A stretch of 34,221 bases of DNA from Sphingorhabdus sp. (lineage in GTDB: Bacteria; Pseudomonadota; Alphaproteobacteria; Sphingomonadales; Sphingomonadaceae), in NCBI GenBank assembly GCA_015478735.1, contig JADMKQ010000058.1:1-34221 (forward strand), in the 5' to 3' direction. The notes beneath the pieces are model-generated. The model made no database searches, had not been told where the DNA came from, and was given only the letters and a program-made list of their open reading frames with translations. The translations under genes were made by a program, and so were the position numbers. This document shows, in pieces, positions 1-9,065 of this stretch (its first letter is position 1; each line of letters starts with the position of its first letter).

Positions 1-1
1 A

Positions 2-1861
2 AATGATATTCAACCTGTAAAAGCGGAAAATGTAGTTGTCCGCTTTGCGGGCGACAGTGGTGACGGGATGCAGCTTACGGGCGGGCAATTCACCCTGTCC
101 ACTGCACTGGCGGGTAGCGACCTTGCGACCTTCCCCGATTTCCCGGCTGAAATCCGCGCACCGCAGGGAACATTGTTTGGCGTATCGGCGTTCCAGATTA
201 ACTTTGGCAGCCGCGCGATTGAAACCGCAGGCGACCAGCCCGATGTCCTGATCGCGATGAACCCTGCGGCGCTCAAAACCAATGTCGATGTTCTGCGCGA
301 AGGCGGCCTGATTATCGCTGACGAAGGCGAATTCGGGAAACGTAATCTCGATAAAGCGAAATATGACAGCAACCCGCTGGAAGATGGCTCTCTGGCCAAG
401 TGGCAGTTGCTGAAACTGGATATTTCCGCGCTTACGCTGGAAGCCGTAAAGCCCTTTGGCCTTGGCAATAAAGAGGCCCTGCGTTGTAAGAATATGTGGA
501 CATTGGGGCTTGCGCTCTGGATGTTTGAACGCGACCGGCAACCGATTGTTGACTGGCTGAAAAGCAAGTTTGCCAAGCTGCCCGATATTGCCGAGGCGAA
601 TATTGCGGCGCTGAATGCCGGTCATGCTTATGGCGAAACGGCTGAGATTTCCGGTGACGGGCTTGGCGGTGGACATTTGACCGCACGCAAAATTGGCGCT
701 GCGCCTTCTGCGCCCGGCACATATCGCACCGTAACCGGCGCCGAGTCCTTGTCGCTAGGTCTGGTCGCAGGAACCCAGCTTGCTGGCGTGCCGATGTTCT
801 TTGGCGGTTATCCCATTACACCGGCATCATCGATCCTTCACCACCTGTCGCGGCTGAAAGAATTTGGCGTGACGACATTCCAGGCCGAAGACGAAATTGC
901 GGCTATCGCAGCGGCTATCGGCGCAAGCTATGCTGGTAAACTTGGCATTACGTCTTCGTCCGGTCCCGGCATCGCGCTGAAGGGTGAAGCCATGGGCCTG
1001 GCGGTTATGACCGAGCTTCCTCTGGTGATCGTGAACTCGCAGCGCGGCGGACCTTCGACGGGACTGCCGACCAAGACCGAGCAATCGGACCTTTACCAAG
1101 CGGTTTATGGCCGCAACGGTGACGCGCCGATGCCAGTCATCGCAGCGCGTTCACCCGGCGACGCATTTGAATGTGCGATCGAAGCAGTTCGCATCGCCGT
1201 GCAATATATGACGCCGGTGATGCTACTTACCGATGGCTATATCGCGAATGCTGCTGAACCCTGGAAAATACCGGATGTCAGCAGTCTGGAACCCTTCCCG
1301 GTAACATATCTCGACAAGATGCCGGAAGGCGGATTGCTGCCCTATTCGCGCGATGAAAAACTGGCGCGGCCATGGATCAAGCCGGGTACGCCGGAACTGA
1401 TGCACCGGATTGGCGGTATCGAAAAAGGCGTGGATACAGGGCATCTGGATTATGGCGCTGCCAATCACCAGAAAATGACCGAAATCCGCCGCGACAAGGT
1501 ATTGGGCGTTGCGGACAGCATCCCCGATCAGGATGTTGCCTTGGGCAAAGCTGGTGGCAAACTGGCGGTTGTTGGCTGGGGATCGACCTTTGGGCCAATC
1601 CATCAAGCGGTTCGCCGGGCAGTGGAAGATGGCAAGGATGTCGCTCATATCCACATTCGCCACATCTGGCCCATGCCGAAAAATCTTGGCGAGTTGCTGA
1701 AAAGCTATGACCGTATAATCGTTCCGGAAATGAATACCGGACAGTTGAAAACTGTATTGCGCGACCAGTATCTGGTCGATGCCAAACCGGTAAACAAAAT
1801 ATCGGGGCAGCCCTTTACCATTGCCGAAATTGAAGCGGCGATTGAGGAGAACCTGTCATGA
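2..1861 (+). CDS. korA: 2-oxoglutarate:ferredoxin oxidoreductase subunit alpha (5'-partial)
   Basis: This is the alpha subunit, with a fused gamma domain, of a 2-oxoacid:ferredoxin oxidoreductase. The enzyme oxidatively decarboxylates 2-oxoglutarate to succinyl-CoA and reduces ferredoxin. The frame is open from base 2. The residues before the first in-window ATG (68) already match the conserved start of the gamma domain (VVRFAGDSGDG at about bases 32-64), so the true start lies left of the window and 68 is an internal Met. The gamma domain comes first. The alpha domain follows, with the pyrimidine-binding YPITP motif near bases 808-822 and the SSGPG and RGGPSTGLPTK motifs after it. The stop overlaps the korB start (ATGA), so the two are translationally coupled. 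Assignment to 2-oxoglutarate rather than pyruvate comes from family resemblance and is not proven here. Confidence 0.93.
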   Translation, partial: NDIQPVKAENVVVRFAGDSGDGMQLTGGQFTLSTALAGSDLATFPDFPAEIRAPQGTLFGVSAFQINFGSRAIETAGDQPDVLIAMNPAALKTNVDVLREGGLIIADEGEFGKRNLDKAKYDSNPLEDGSLAKWQLLKLDISALTLEAVKPFGLGNKEALRCKNMWTLGLALWMFERDRQPIVDWLKSKFAKLPDIAEANIAALNAGHAYGETAEISGDGLGGGHLTARKIGAAPSAPGTYRTVTGAESLSLGLVAGTQLAGVPMFFGGYPITPASSILHHLSRLKEFGVTTFQAEDEIAAIAAAIGASYAGKLGITSSSGPGIALKGEAMGLAVMTELPLVIVNSQRGGPSTGLPTKTEQSDLYQAVYGRNGDAPMPVIAARSPGDAFECAIEAVRIAVQYMTPVMLLTDGYIANAAEPWKIPDVSSLEPFPVTYLDKMPEGGLLPYSRDEKLARPWIKPGTPELMHRIGGIEKGVDTGHLDYGAANHQKMTEIRRDKVLGVADSIPDQDVALGKAGGKLAVVGWGSTFGPIHQAVRRAVEDGKDVAHIHIRHIWPMPKNLGELLKSYDRIIVPEMNTGQLKTVLRDQYLVDAKPVNKISGQPFTIAEIEAAIEENLS

Positions 1862-2886
1862 ACGAGATGACAAAAATCACGACCATCAAAGACTGGGAAA
1901 CCGATCAGGAAGTGCGTTGGTGCCCCGGTTGCGGTGACTATGCTATCCTGAAAGCGGTGCAGCGGACCATGCCGGAACTGGGTGTGCGCCCCGAAGATAC
2001 CGTCTTCATCAGCGGCATCGGCTGTTCCTCGCGTTTCCCATATTATATGGAAACATACGGGTTCCACACGATCCATGGCCGCGCGCCCGCGGTCGCGACC
2101 GGTGCAAAGCTGGCCAATCCCGATCTCGATGTATGGATCATCACCGGCGACGGCGATGCGCTTTCCATTGGCGGCAACCATACGATGCACTTGTTGCGGC
2201 GTAACCTGAATTGCCAGATCATGCTGTTCAACAACGAGATATACGGCCTGACCAAGGGGCAATATTCTCCTACATCGCGTGTAGGAACCAACAGCCCTTC
2301 GACGCCTTATGGCTCGGTGGACCGTCCTGCCAGCCCATGTGCTTTTGCGCTGGGTGCAGGTGCGCGGTTTATCGCTCGTGCGATTGACGTGCATAAAGAC
2401 CTGACCAATGTTCTGAAGTCTGCCCATAATCACAAGGGCGCAGCTTTTATCGAGATATTTCAAAACTGTATCGTCTACAATAAAGATGTTTTCGAGGAAT
2501 TTGCAGCCAAGAAAACCGCTGCCTCGACTCAGCTTTTGCTGGCCGATGGTGAGCCGATGCTGTTTGATAAAGGCGCAAAGGGCATCACCCTGGATCGTGA
2601 GACATTGTCGCTGAAAGTCGTCGATGTCATCGATGGTGACTGGCAGGCTGCGGACGTCATTGTGCATGATGTAACCAACCGCTCGGTCGCCCACATGCTG
2701 ATCGAAATGCCCTTCGGTGAATTCCCGATGGCCATCGGTGTGCTCTACGACGATCCGCGCCCGACCTTCGATGAAGCTGTGACGGCTCAGAACGAGCAGG
2801 CAGCAAAAGGCAAGACAGCGGATTTACAGGCATTGCTCAAAAAGGGCCAGACCTGGACCGTGACCGAGGATGGACCACAGCTTTAA
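1858..2886 (+). CDS. korB: 2-oxoglutarate:ferredoxin oxidoreductase subunit beta
   Basis: This is the beta subunit, which binds thiamine diphosphate and one [4Fe-4S] cluster. Four cysteines sit where the cluster ligands are expected: Cys22 and Cys25 in WCPGCG, Cys56 in GIGC and Cys204 in FQNC. The ThDP/Mg motif GDGDALSIGGNH follows, with the NNEIYGLTKGQ segment after it. The length of 342 aa is normal for stand-alone beta subunits. The start ATG overlaps the korA stop by 4 bp. No ferredoxin gene lies in the window, so the electron acceptor is encoded elsewhere. Two hairpins follow the stop and probably end the operon. Confidence 0.95.
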   Translation: MNEMTKITTIKDWETDQEVRWCPGCGDYAILKAVQRTMPELGVRPEDTVFISGIGCSSRFPYYMETYGFHTIHGRAPAVATGAKLANPDLDVWIITGDGDALSIGGNHTMHLLRRNLNCQIMLFNNEIYGLTKGQYSPTSRVGTNSPSTPYGSVDRPASPCAFALGAGARFIARAIDVHKDLTNVLKSAHNHKGAAFIEIFQNCIVYNKDVFEEFAAKKTAASTQLLLADGEPMLFDKGAKGITLDRETLSLKVVDVIDGDWQAADVIVHDVTNRSVAHMLIEMPFGEFPMAIGVLYDDPRPTFDEAVTAQNEQAAKGKTADLQALLKKGQTWTVTEDGPQL

Positions 2887-2917
2887 CCAAGAATCCCGGA
2901 ATTGCGGGATTCCTTGG
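2887..2917 (+). terminator. Hairpin directly after korB
   Basis: CCAAG-AATCCCG pairs with CGGGATTCCTTGG with one bulged base and a short loop, starting at the base after the korB stop. No T-run follows, so it may act as an mRNA 3'-end stabiliser or a weak terminator rather than a classical intrinsic terminator. Confidence 0.5.
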
Positions 2918-2949
2918 TGTGAACTTTGTGAACTTTAGACCATAAAATG

Positions 2950-2979
2950 AACGGCGCGATGCAGACTATCGCGCCGTTT
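2950..2979 (+). terminator. Strong intrinsic terminator of korAB
   Basis: AACGGCGCGAT at 2950-2960 pairs perfectly with ATCGCGCCGTT at 2968-2978 around a 7-nt loop. The stem is GC-rich and ends in TTT. It lies between korB and the next gene, which is on the same strand, and would separate the two transcripts. Confidence 0.7.
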
Positions 2980-3001
2980 GCATTAGGGTTATGCCCGCTG
3001 C

Positions 3002-4033
3002 ATGGATAATCTGACTCACAGCCTCGCGGGCGCTGTTCTTGGCCAGCTCGGCCTGAAAAAGAAAACCGGTCTAGGCATGGCGACGCTGATCATCGCCGCC
3101 AATATCCCGGACATCGACGCGGTCGCGGCTTTGCTAGGCGGTGTGCAACATCTCGCTATTCGCCGGGGCATCACCCACGGCCCGATTGCGATGCTGATCC
3201 TGCCGATCATCCTGACCGGCATCATGATATGGTTTGACAGTTGGCAGGCACGGCGGAGCGGGAAAAGATGGGCACGGCCAGCGGAACGATTGCCGATCCA
3301 TAAAGGCTGGCTACTGGCGCTCGCCTATATCGGCACGCTCAGCCACCCGGCGCTGGATTGGCTCAACAGCTATGGCATCCGCCTGCTGGAACCATTCTCA
3401 TCGCGCTGGTTCTACGGCGACAGCATTTTCATCATCGACATCTGGATCTGGATCGCGCTGATCGCTGGAGTTGCCATGTCCCGTAGACGAGAGAAAGCAG
3501 GACGCACGGACTGGCAGCGCCCTGCGTGGTTCAGCTTTACTGCTGTCTGCGCCTATATCTTCGCCAATGGTCTGATTACCGGCAAGGCAGAGGCAGACAC
3601 TGCCCTGGCAGTCGAACAGCGCACAGGCGAAGTACCCGAACAGGTCGTCGCCAATCCCATGCCCGTAACCTTCTGGCGCCGCGATGTCATCTGGCAGCTT
3701 TCCGGTCAAGATGGCAAAATCTATGGTGAAGCACAGTTTGATCTGCTGAATGAAAAAGCCTTTAACTGGCAGGTTCCGCTCGTGCAAAACAACGCAACAC
3801 CCAAAATGGTCGAAAATGCGAAAGCGACCAATGCGGATGCCAAGGCTTTTCTATTCTGGGCGCGCCTGCCAGTGTTGCTGATTGAAGAGAAATCTGGTGC
3901 TAATTCGGGAATGATGCTGAATATCTCAGACATGCGCTTTCGTGACCCAATGGTGCAAAGCCGGTTTTCGGTTCAGGCCAATATCTCGAAAAGTGATACG
4001 TCCTCTGAAACTGAGGCAGGTAGCGGTGGATAA
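3002..4033 (+). CDS. YdjM-family (DUF457) membrane-bound putative metal-dependent hydrolase
   Basis: This is a 343-aa integral membrane protein of the YdjM/DUF457 family, described as inner-membrane putative metal-dependent hydrolases. The family signature is at the N-terminus: MDNLTHSLAGA with His6, then NIPDIDA with Asp37 and Asp39, and RRGITHGP with His59. A second conserved patch, TLSHPALDW, lies near residue 120. Hydrophobic segments are visible around residues 26-46, 60-78, 100-120, 142-160 and 178-196. The rest, about 140 residues, looks soluble and probably lies outside the membrane. Substrate and reaction are unknown for this family. It follows the korAB terminator and is separated from the next gene by about 107 bp, so it may be transcribed alone. 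Confidence 0.8.
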   Translation: MDNLTHSLAGAVLGQLGLKKKTGLGMATLIIAANIPDIDAVAALLGGVQHLAIRRGITHGPIAMLILPIILTGIMIWFDSWQARRSGKRWARPAERLPIHKGWLLALAYIGTLSHPALDWLNSYGIRLLEPFSSRWFYGDSIFIIDIWIWIALIAGVAMSRRREKAGRTDWQRPAWFSFTAVCAYIFANGLITGKAEADTALAVEQRTGEVPEQVVANPMPVTFWRRDVIWQLSGQDGKIYGEAQFDLLNEKAFNWQVPLVQNNATPKMVENAKATNADAKAFLFWARLPVLLIEEKSGANSGMMLNISDMRFRDPMVQSRFSVQANISKSDTSSETEAGSGG

Positions 4034-4140
4034 CAGCTGACTATAAGTGGTTCTGCCACAGCTCCGGATTCTTGAACGCGGGCAGGGGATAAGGATAGTT
4101 CTGCATTGCCAAGCAGTTACCGCTAGTCCATATTTGCGGC

Positions 4141-5394
4141 ATGAATACTGAGGCACCAAAACGTGGCAGCCACTTTCTTGGCGCGCGCAAGCGGTTCGGA
4201 ACCGGAGGCGGATTATTTGCTCGCTTACTCGCTCCAGGATTTCACCGGATTTTGGATCGCATCGATGCGGGGGTGAATCATGGCACGTTCGAAGGCAAAC
4301 TTCCTGACGGCAGCATTCGCATCATCGGCGGCCGGGGTGAGGGACCTGTAGCGGAAATCACGATTCATAGCTGGAATGCACTGCTACGTCTGGTAAATAG
4401 CGGTTCGGTTGGCTGGTACCGTGCCTGGGAGCTGGGCGAGTGGGAAAGTCCCGACCTTGTACCGGTATTCGATCTTTTTACCCGCAATCGGGCGGGGTTA
4501 AAAGATATAGGCCGCGCATCAGGTATATTCCGCTGGATCACCAAATTGCGCCACGCACGCCGTCATAATGACAAGGTTCGTGCGCGTCAGAATATTCAAT
4601 ATCACTACGATCTTGGCAATGATTTCTATGCGCTCTGGCTTGATAAAAGCATGAGCTATTCAAGCGCGATCTTTGAAGATAGTGCCGGAAAAGCAGAGTC
4701 CCTAGAAGAAGCGCAGGCCAAAAAGGTTGCGGCGATGGCACGTCGTCTGGACAGCAAACCCGGTCAGAAAGTTTTGGAAATAGGCTGTGGCTGGGGATAT
4801 TTGTCAGGCACTCTCGCGCGGGAATACGGACTGGATGTGACCGGAATATCCTTGTCGGACGAGCAGACCCAATGGGCGCGAAACCATCACCCCGAGGCAA
4901 ACTTTCTTATCCAGGACTATCGTGATGTTTCCAGTCAATATGATGCCATTGCCAGCGTGGAGATGGTCGAAGCAGTGGGCCAGAAATACTGGCCGGATTT
5001 TCTGGATTGTATCGCACGCAACTTGAAACCCGGTGGACGGGCGGCGATCCAGTATATCAGCATTGCCGATGATATTTTTGAACAATATGCGGCCAGCGCG
5101 GATTTTATCCAGACCTATATTTTCCCCGGAGGGATGTTGCTTTCCGAATGCCGCTTTCGCGCATTGGCGGAAGAGCGCGGGCTAAGCTGGACTGACCAGC
5201 ATGATTTTGGTGCTGACTATGCAGAAACCCTACGGATCTGGCGCGAACGGTTCGATGCTATTGTGGAAAATGGAAGATTGCCCGCGGGCTTTGATGAACG
5301 CTTTGTCCGGCTGTGGCGTTACTATCTGGTTTATTGTGAAGGTGGATTCAGAGGCGGGGGTATCAATGTCTCACAAGTTACTTTAATTAAATAA
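4141..5394 (+). CDS. Cyclopropane-fatty-acyl-phospholipid synthase family methyltransferase
   Basis: This is a SAM-dependent enzyme of the Cfa/mycolic-acid cyclopropane synthase family (417 aa), which modifies double bonds of phospholipid acyl chains at the membrane. An N-terminal lipid-binding region of about 140 residues precedes QNIQYHYDLGNDFYALWLD. The SAM motif VLEIGCGWG is at residues 211-219. YIFPGG and GADYAETLRIW near the C-terminus are family hallmarks, and the protein ends RGGGINVSQVTLIK. Two positions differ from E. coli Cfa by my mental alignment: the Cys of YSC is Ser here (YSSAIF), and the His of LLHTI is Gln (IQYIS). The exact product (cyclopropane or a methylated chain) is therefore open. 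A serine hydrolase starts 25 bp downstream on the same strand. Confidence 0.85.
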   Translation: MNTEAPKRGSHFLGARKRFGTGGGLFARLLAPGFHRILDRIDAGVNHGTFEGKLPDGSIRIIGGRGEGPVAEITIHSWNALLRLVNSGSVGWYRAWELGEWESPDLVPVFDLFTRNRAGLKDIGRASGIFRWITKLRHARRHNDKVRARQNIQYHYDLGNDFYALWLDKSMSYSSAIFEDSAGKAESLEEAQAKKVAAMARRLDSKPGQKVLEIGCGWGYLSGTLAREYGLDVTGISLSDEQTQWARNHHPEANFLIQDYRDVSSQYDAIASVEMVEAVGQKYWPDFLDCIARNLKPGGRAAIQYISIADDIFEQYAASADFIQTYIFPGGMLLSECRFRALAEERGLSWTDQHDFGADYAETLRIWRERFDAIVENGRLPAGFDERFVRLWRYYLVYCEGGFRGGGINVSQVTLIK

Positions 5395-5419
5395 AATATA
5401 ATGAAATGGGGGATGGAAG

Positions 5420-6658
5420 ATGAATTTTAGTAGAAAGTTTATGCTGTCGATGGCTGGTGCAAGTCTGTGCCTTGCATTACCGGCTTGCGAGCGGGTGAAA
5501 GAAGTCGCTGCCGATGCGGCAGGATTACCGTCGGATAAGAATATTCTGTTCTGGACCGATGAGCAGCGCAACAAAGCCTTTCGGATGATGGATGTTCTTG
5601 CGCCTTCCCGTACAATTGAAGCGGGCTCGGAACCAAGAATACTGGCTCAAGGCAAACCGCTCCCGACCGAGTTCGAGGTGGACGGTAAGATGCTATCCGT
5701 TGATCGATATATGGCCAACCAACGCGCGGCTGGCATGGTTATATTACAGAATGGGAAAATCCGGCTGGAAGAATATCGAATGGATTTTGGGAAGGATGAC
5801 CGGTGGACATCTTTCTCTGTTGCCAAATCTCTGGTTTCGACGATGGTCGGAGCCGCGATAAACGACGGATTTATAAAATCCATAGATGATCCGCTAACAG
5901 ACTATATCCCGGACCTAAAAGGCAGCGGCTATGACGGGGTTACTATCAAGCAACTGCTGACCATGACATCGGGAGTGAAATGGAACGAGGATTATGCCGA
6001 CCCCAAATCCGATGTTGCATTGTTCAACAATACCAAGCCGGTTGATGGTATCGACCCGACCATCGTTTACATGAGAACGCTGAAAAGCGAGGCAGAGCCG
6101 GGCACGCGCTGGCAATATAATACCGGCGAAACCAACCTGATTGGCGTGCTGGTAGCCAAGGCAACGGGCAAGCCTATCTCTGAATATCTATCGGAAAAAA
6201 TCTGGGCGCCTTATGGCATGTCGCAGGATGCAGAATGGCTGTTAAATGAAGGCGGCAAGGAAATTGGCGGTTGCTGTATTTCCGCTACTATAAGAGATTA
6301 TGCGCTTTTTGGTCAGTTCGCCCTGAACGGCGGAAAAATCGACGGCAAAGCTATTGTGCCTGACGGTTGGTTTGCGAAAGCTGGCACGAAACAGGAGGAT
6401 ATAAAAGATCCGGGCCGCGGTTATGGCTATCAATGGTGGACCTTTGATGACGGTAGCTTCGCGGCACAAGGCATTTTCGGGCAAGGGATATTCGTTGATC
6501 CAGCCCGCAAACTGGTTATTGCCAGTAATGGCAATTGGCCTACCGCTTCTCCGGATGACAAGAAGGATCAACGCATCGCTTTTTATAACGCGGTGCAGGA
6601 ATATCTTGATTCAGAAGAAGGAAAAGCGGCTGCTGCCCCTGACGACGCTACTAATTGA
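5420..6658 (+). CDS. Lipoprotein serine hydrolase (beta-lactamase/class C PBP-like)
   Basis: This 412-aa serine hydrolase belongs to the class C beta-lactamase/esterase superfamily. The N-terminus has a signal sequence ending in LALPAC with the lipobox Cys at residue 23, so it is probably a lipid-anchored periplasmic or outer-membrane protein. The catalytic SxxK tetrad is S133-V-A-K136. The YNTGETN motif with Tyr233 is the usual second motif. Near the C-terminus, GYGYQWW and the GIFGQGIFVDP stretch correspond to the family's third motif. A GGGGGATGGA ribosome-binding site lies just before the ATG. The natural substrate cannot be deduced; EstB-like esterase, peptidase and 6-aminohexanoate-dimer-hydrolase-like enzymes share this fold. 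Its last 8 bp overlap the end of the convergent SDR gene. Confidence 0.82.
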   Translation: MNFSRKFMLSMAGASLCLALPACERVKEVAADAAGLPSDKNILFWTDEQRNKAFRMMDVLAPSRTIEAGSEPRILAQGKPLPTEFEVDGKMLSVDRYMANQRAAGMVILQNGKIRLEEYRMDFGKDDRWTSFSVAKSLVSTMVGAAINDGFIKSIDDPLTDYIPDLKGSGYDGVTIKQLLTMTSGVKWNEDYADPKSDVALFNNTKPVDGIDPTIVYMRTLKSEAEPGTRWQYNTGETNLIGVLVAKATGKPISEYLSEKIWAPYGMSQDAEWLLNEGGKEIGGCCISATIRDYALFGQFALNGGKIDGKAIVPDGWFAKAGTKQEDIKDPGRGYGYQWWTFDDGSFAAQGIFGQGIFVDPARKLVIASNGNWPTASPDDKKDQRIAFYNAVQEYLDSEEGKAAAAPDDATN

Positions 6659-7352
6659 TATCGAAGCGCTCGCCAGTTTCAAAATCGCTGGCGAGAATTT
6701 CGACGAGGCGATCGGCCACAACTTCTGGGGATTTCACTGATTGCGGATCTTCGCCAGGATAGGCGCGTGCCCGCATATCAGTGCGAGTGCGGCCTGGGTT
6801 GATGATGGCGGTACGCAATTTGCCCAGATTGCGCATTTCTTCACCATAGCTGAGAACCAATGTTTCAAGGGCCGCCTTGGATGCACCGTATGCGCCCCAG
6901 AAAGGACGCGGTGAACGGCCAACGCTGCTGGTCATGGCCAGTAGACGCGCATCCTCACTTTTCCGCATCATCGGATCGAAAGCGGCGATCAGAGTCTGTT
7001 GCGCGATCAGATTGAGAGTCAAAACATTATTAAACTCTTTGCCATCAATCGCGGGAACAGGCGTTAATGTTCCAAGCATGGCTGCATTCAGTACAAGTAT
7101 ATCCAGTGCGTCCCAGCGACCTGAAATCGCTTGTGCCAGCCTGCCAATGCTATCCCCATCAGTGAGGTCAAGAGGCGCAATGGTTGCCTTACCCCCAGCA
7201 TTATGGATTTTCTCTTCAACCTCTTCCAGGTCTTTGGCCGTGCGGGCAGTCAATATGACATGTGCGCCTTTTGCGGCCAGAGCAATTGCAGTCGCTGCTC
7301 CAATACCTCGGCTCGCGCCAGTTACCAGAGCCAGTTGATTTTCAAAACTCAT
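6651..7352 (-). CDS. Short-chain dehydrogenase/reductase (SDR)
   Basis: This is a classical SDR oxidoreductase of 233 aa. The Rossmann dinucleotide motif TGASRGIG is at residues 11-18, the NAA motif is at 89-91, the catalytic Ser is in TSSVG near 142, and Y155-GAS-K159 completes the active site. A basic Arg sits soon after the glycine motif, which often goes with NADPH. The frame can be extended to a GTG at 7364, but ATG 7352 has AGGTGA eight bases upstream and gives a standard N-terminus (MSFENQLALVTG), so I chose it. The gene starts 26 bp after the purF stop on the same strand and is probably cotranscribed with it. Substrate is unknown. The tail overlaps the serine hydrolase gene by 8 bp. 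Confidence 0.85.
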   Translation of the reverse strand: MSFENQLALVTGASRGIGAATAIALAAKGAHVILTARTAKDLEEVEEKIHNAGGKATIAPLDLTDGDSIGRLAQAISGRWDALDILVLNAAMLGTLTPVPAIDGKEFNNVLTLNLIAQQTLIAAFDPMMRKSEDARLLAMTSSVGRSPRPFWGAYGASKAALETLVLSYGEEMRNLGKLRTAIINPGRTRTDMRARAYPGEDPQSVKSPEVVADRLVEILASDFETGERFDIN

Positions 7353-7378
7353 AGCTAGATTCACCTGTGAACGATCGA

Positions 7379-8872
7379 CTATCCGGCTTGTTCGGCCAGT
7401 ATCGGTGTTTCTTTGACGGGAGTCTTCTCATTCAACAGGGATAGTTGATCTGATGCCCGTTGATCTTCCTGATCGGTCAGATGGGTGGGATAATCACCTG
7501 TAAAACAAGCATCGCAATATTGCGGCTTAGCGTCATTTCGCATGTTCTCGCCAACCGCCCTGTAAAGACCACCGATAGAAATGAAGGACAGGCTGTCGGC
7601 CTGAATATACTCGCACATCTGGTCGACGGATTTCAGTGCCGCGAGCAGCTTTTCACGCTTTGGTGTGTTCACGCCATAGAAACAGCTGTGCATGGTGGGC
7701 GGACTGGCAATACGCATATGGACCTCGGCAGCCCCGGCTTCCCGCATCATTTGCACGATTTTCAGGCTGGTCGTCCCGCGCACGATACTGTCATCAATCA
7801 GGACAATTTTCTTGCCATTCACAAGTGGTCTGTTGGCATTATGCTTAAGCTTCACACCAAGATGTCGAACACCGTCGCCTGGCTGGATAAATGTTCTGCC
7901 GACATAATGGGAACGGATAATCCCGAGTTCAAATGGAATGCCTGATTGTTCGGCATAGCCAATCGCAGCGGGGGTGCCACTATCAGGCACAGGGATGACG
8001 TAATCAGCGTCTACTGGATTCTCGATCGCAAGTTGCGCGCCGATTGCCTTACGCACGCTATAAACTGATGATCCATCTACGATGGAATCGGGGCGCGAGA
8101 AATAGACATGCTCAAAAATACAAGGACGAGCGCTGGTTTCTCCAAATGGTCGGTGCGAGCGCATTTCGCCATTGGAAACGACGACTAATTCTCCAGCTTC
8201 TACGCTACGCACATATTGGGCGCCAACAAGATCGAGAGCGACCGTTTCCGAAGCGAATATATAAGCGTCACCGACTTTACCAATGACCAAAGGCCGTATG
8301 CCAAGCGGATCACGACATGCAATCATGCCGTCCGGCGTTAAGCAGATAAGCGAATAAGCGCCTTCGACCCTTCGCAGGGCATCTATATATTTATCAAGAA
8401 AGGTACGATATTTCGATGTAGCGAGTAAATGGATTATGACTTCGGTGTCGCTTGTGGACTGAAAGATCGAGCCATTTTGAACCAGCTCGTTCCGAAGTTT
8501 CTGTGCGTTTGATATATTGCCATTATGCGCGATGGCAAAACCACCTGAAGCAAGTTCCGCTTCGAGGGGCTGGATATTGCGAAGCGTGCCTGCGCCTGTG
8601 GTTGAATAGCGAACGTGACCGCAAGCATAATCGCCGACCAATCTGTCCATGACTTCGCGGCTGTCAAAATTGCCGGCAACCGGGCCTAGGGCGCGGTGGC
8701 TATAAAACTCTCGTCCATCACGGCATGTGATTCCCGCCGCTTCCTGACCGCGATGTTGCAGGGCATGAAGCCCCAATGCAACCATAGCAGCCGCGTCTTC
8801 GGCACCGGCGACTCCAAATATGCCGCATTCTTCGCGGAGCTTGTCGTCATCAAACGGATGGGTTGTGAGCAT
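7379..8872 (-). CDS. purF: Amidophosphoribosyltransferase
   Basis: This enzyme makes 5-phosphoribosylamine from PRPP and glutamine, the first committed step of purine synthesis. The protein has 497 aa. The N-terminal Ntn glutaminase domain begins at Cys16 (EECGIFGV), so the first 15 residues should be a removable propeptide. The PRPP-binding loop is VLIDDSIVRGTTS. Cysteines in RPCIFEH, MHSCFYG and the YCDACFTG pair match the [4Fe-4S]-containing Bacillus subtilis type rather than the cluster-free E. coli type. The ATG at 8872 is preceded by AAGGTG at good spacing. The frame stays open to a TTG at 8944, which I rejected. A weak promoter match lies upstream on the minus strand (AAGACA at 8959-8954, TATATC at 8936-8931, 17-bp spacer). 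Confidence 0.96.
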   Translation of the reverse strand: MLTTHPFDDDKLREECGIFGVAGAEDAAAMVALGLHALQHRGQEAAGITCRDGREFYSHRALGPVAGNFDSREVMDRLVGDYACGHVRYSTTGAGTLRNIQPLEAELASGGFAIAHNGNISNAQKLRNELVQNGSIFQSTSDTEVIIHLLATSKYRTFLDKYIDALRRVEGAYSLICLTPDGMIACRDPLGIRPLVIGKVGDAYIFASETVALDLVGAQYVRSVEAGELVVVSNGEMRSHRPFGETSARPCIFEHVYFSRPDSIVDGSSVYSVRKAIGAQLAIENPVDADYVIPVPDSGTPAAIGYAEQSGIPFELGIIRSHYVGRTFIQPGDGVRHLGVKLKHNANRPLVNGKKIVLIDDSIVRGTTSLKIVQMMREAGAAEVHMRIASPPTMHSCFYGVNTPKREKLLAALKSVDQMCEYIQADSLSFISIGGLYRAVGENMRNDAKPQYCDACFTGDYPTHLTDQEDQRASDQLSLLNEKTPVKETPILAEQAG

Positions 8873-9065
8873 GTCGCACCTTACTGCCAAAATATTAACG
8901 CCATAGTGGCTGGAGTTCGCGTATGGCTGCGATATAGGTACCAATTGCCGGTTTGTCTTCCCCTAGTGTGCAAATAAATTGTCATAAACAGTAAAGGCTC
9001 ACTTCTAATTTGCGAAAGGTAGGTTTTGCGTTGCGCGGACCGTCTCGGCCATCTAATTCAAAAGA

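Noticed and set aside
1705-2694. 329-codon reading frame on the minus strand inside korA/korB
   Set aside because: Low-complexity shadow of the korB coding strand with no recognisable motif; korA and korB fully explain the region.
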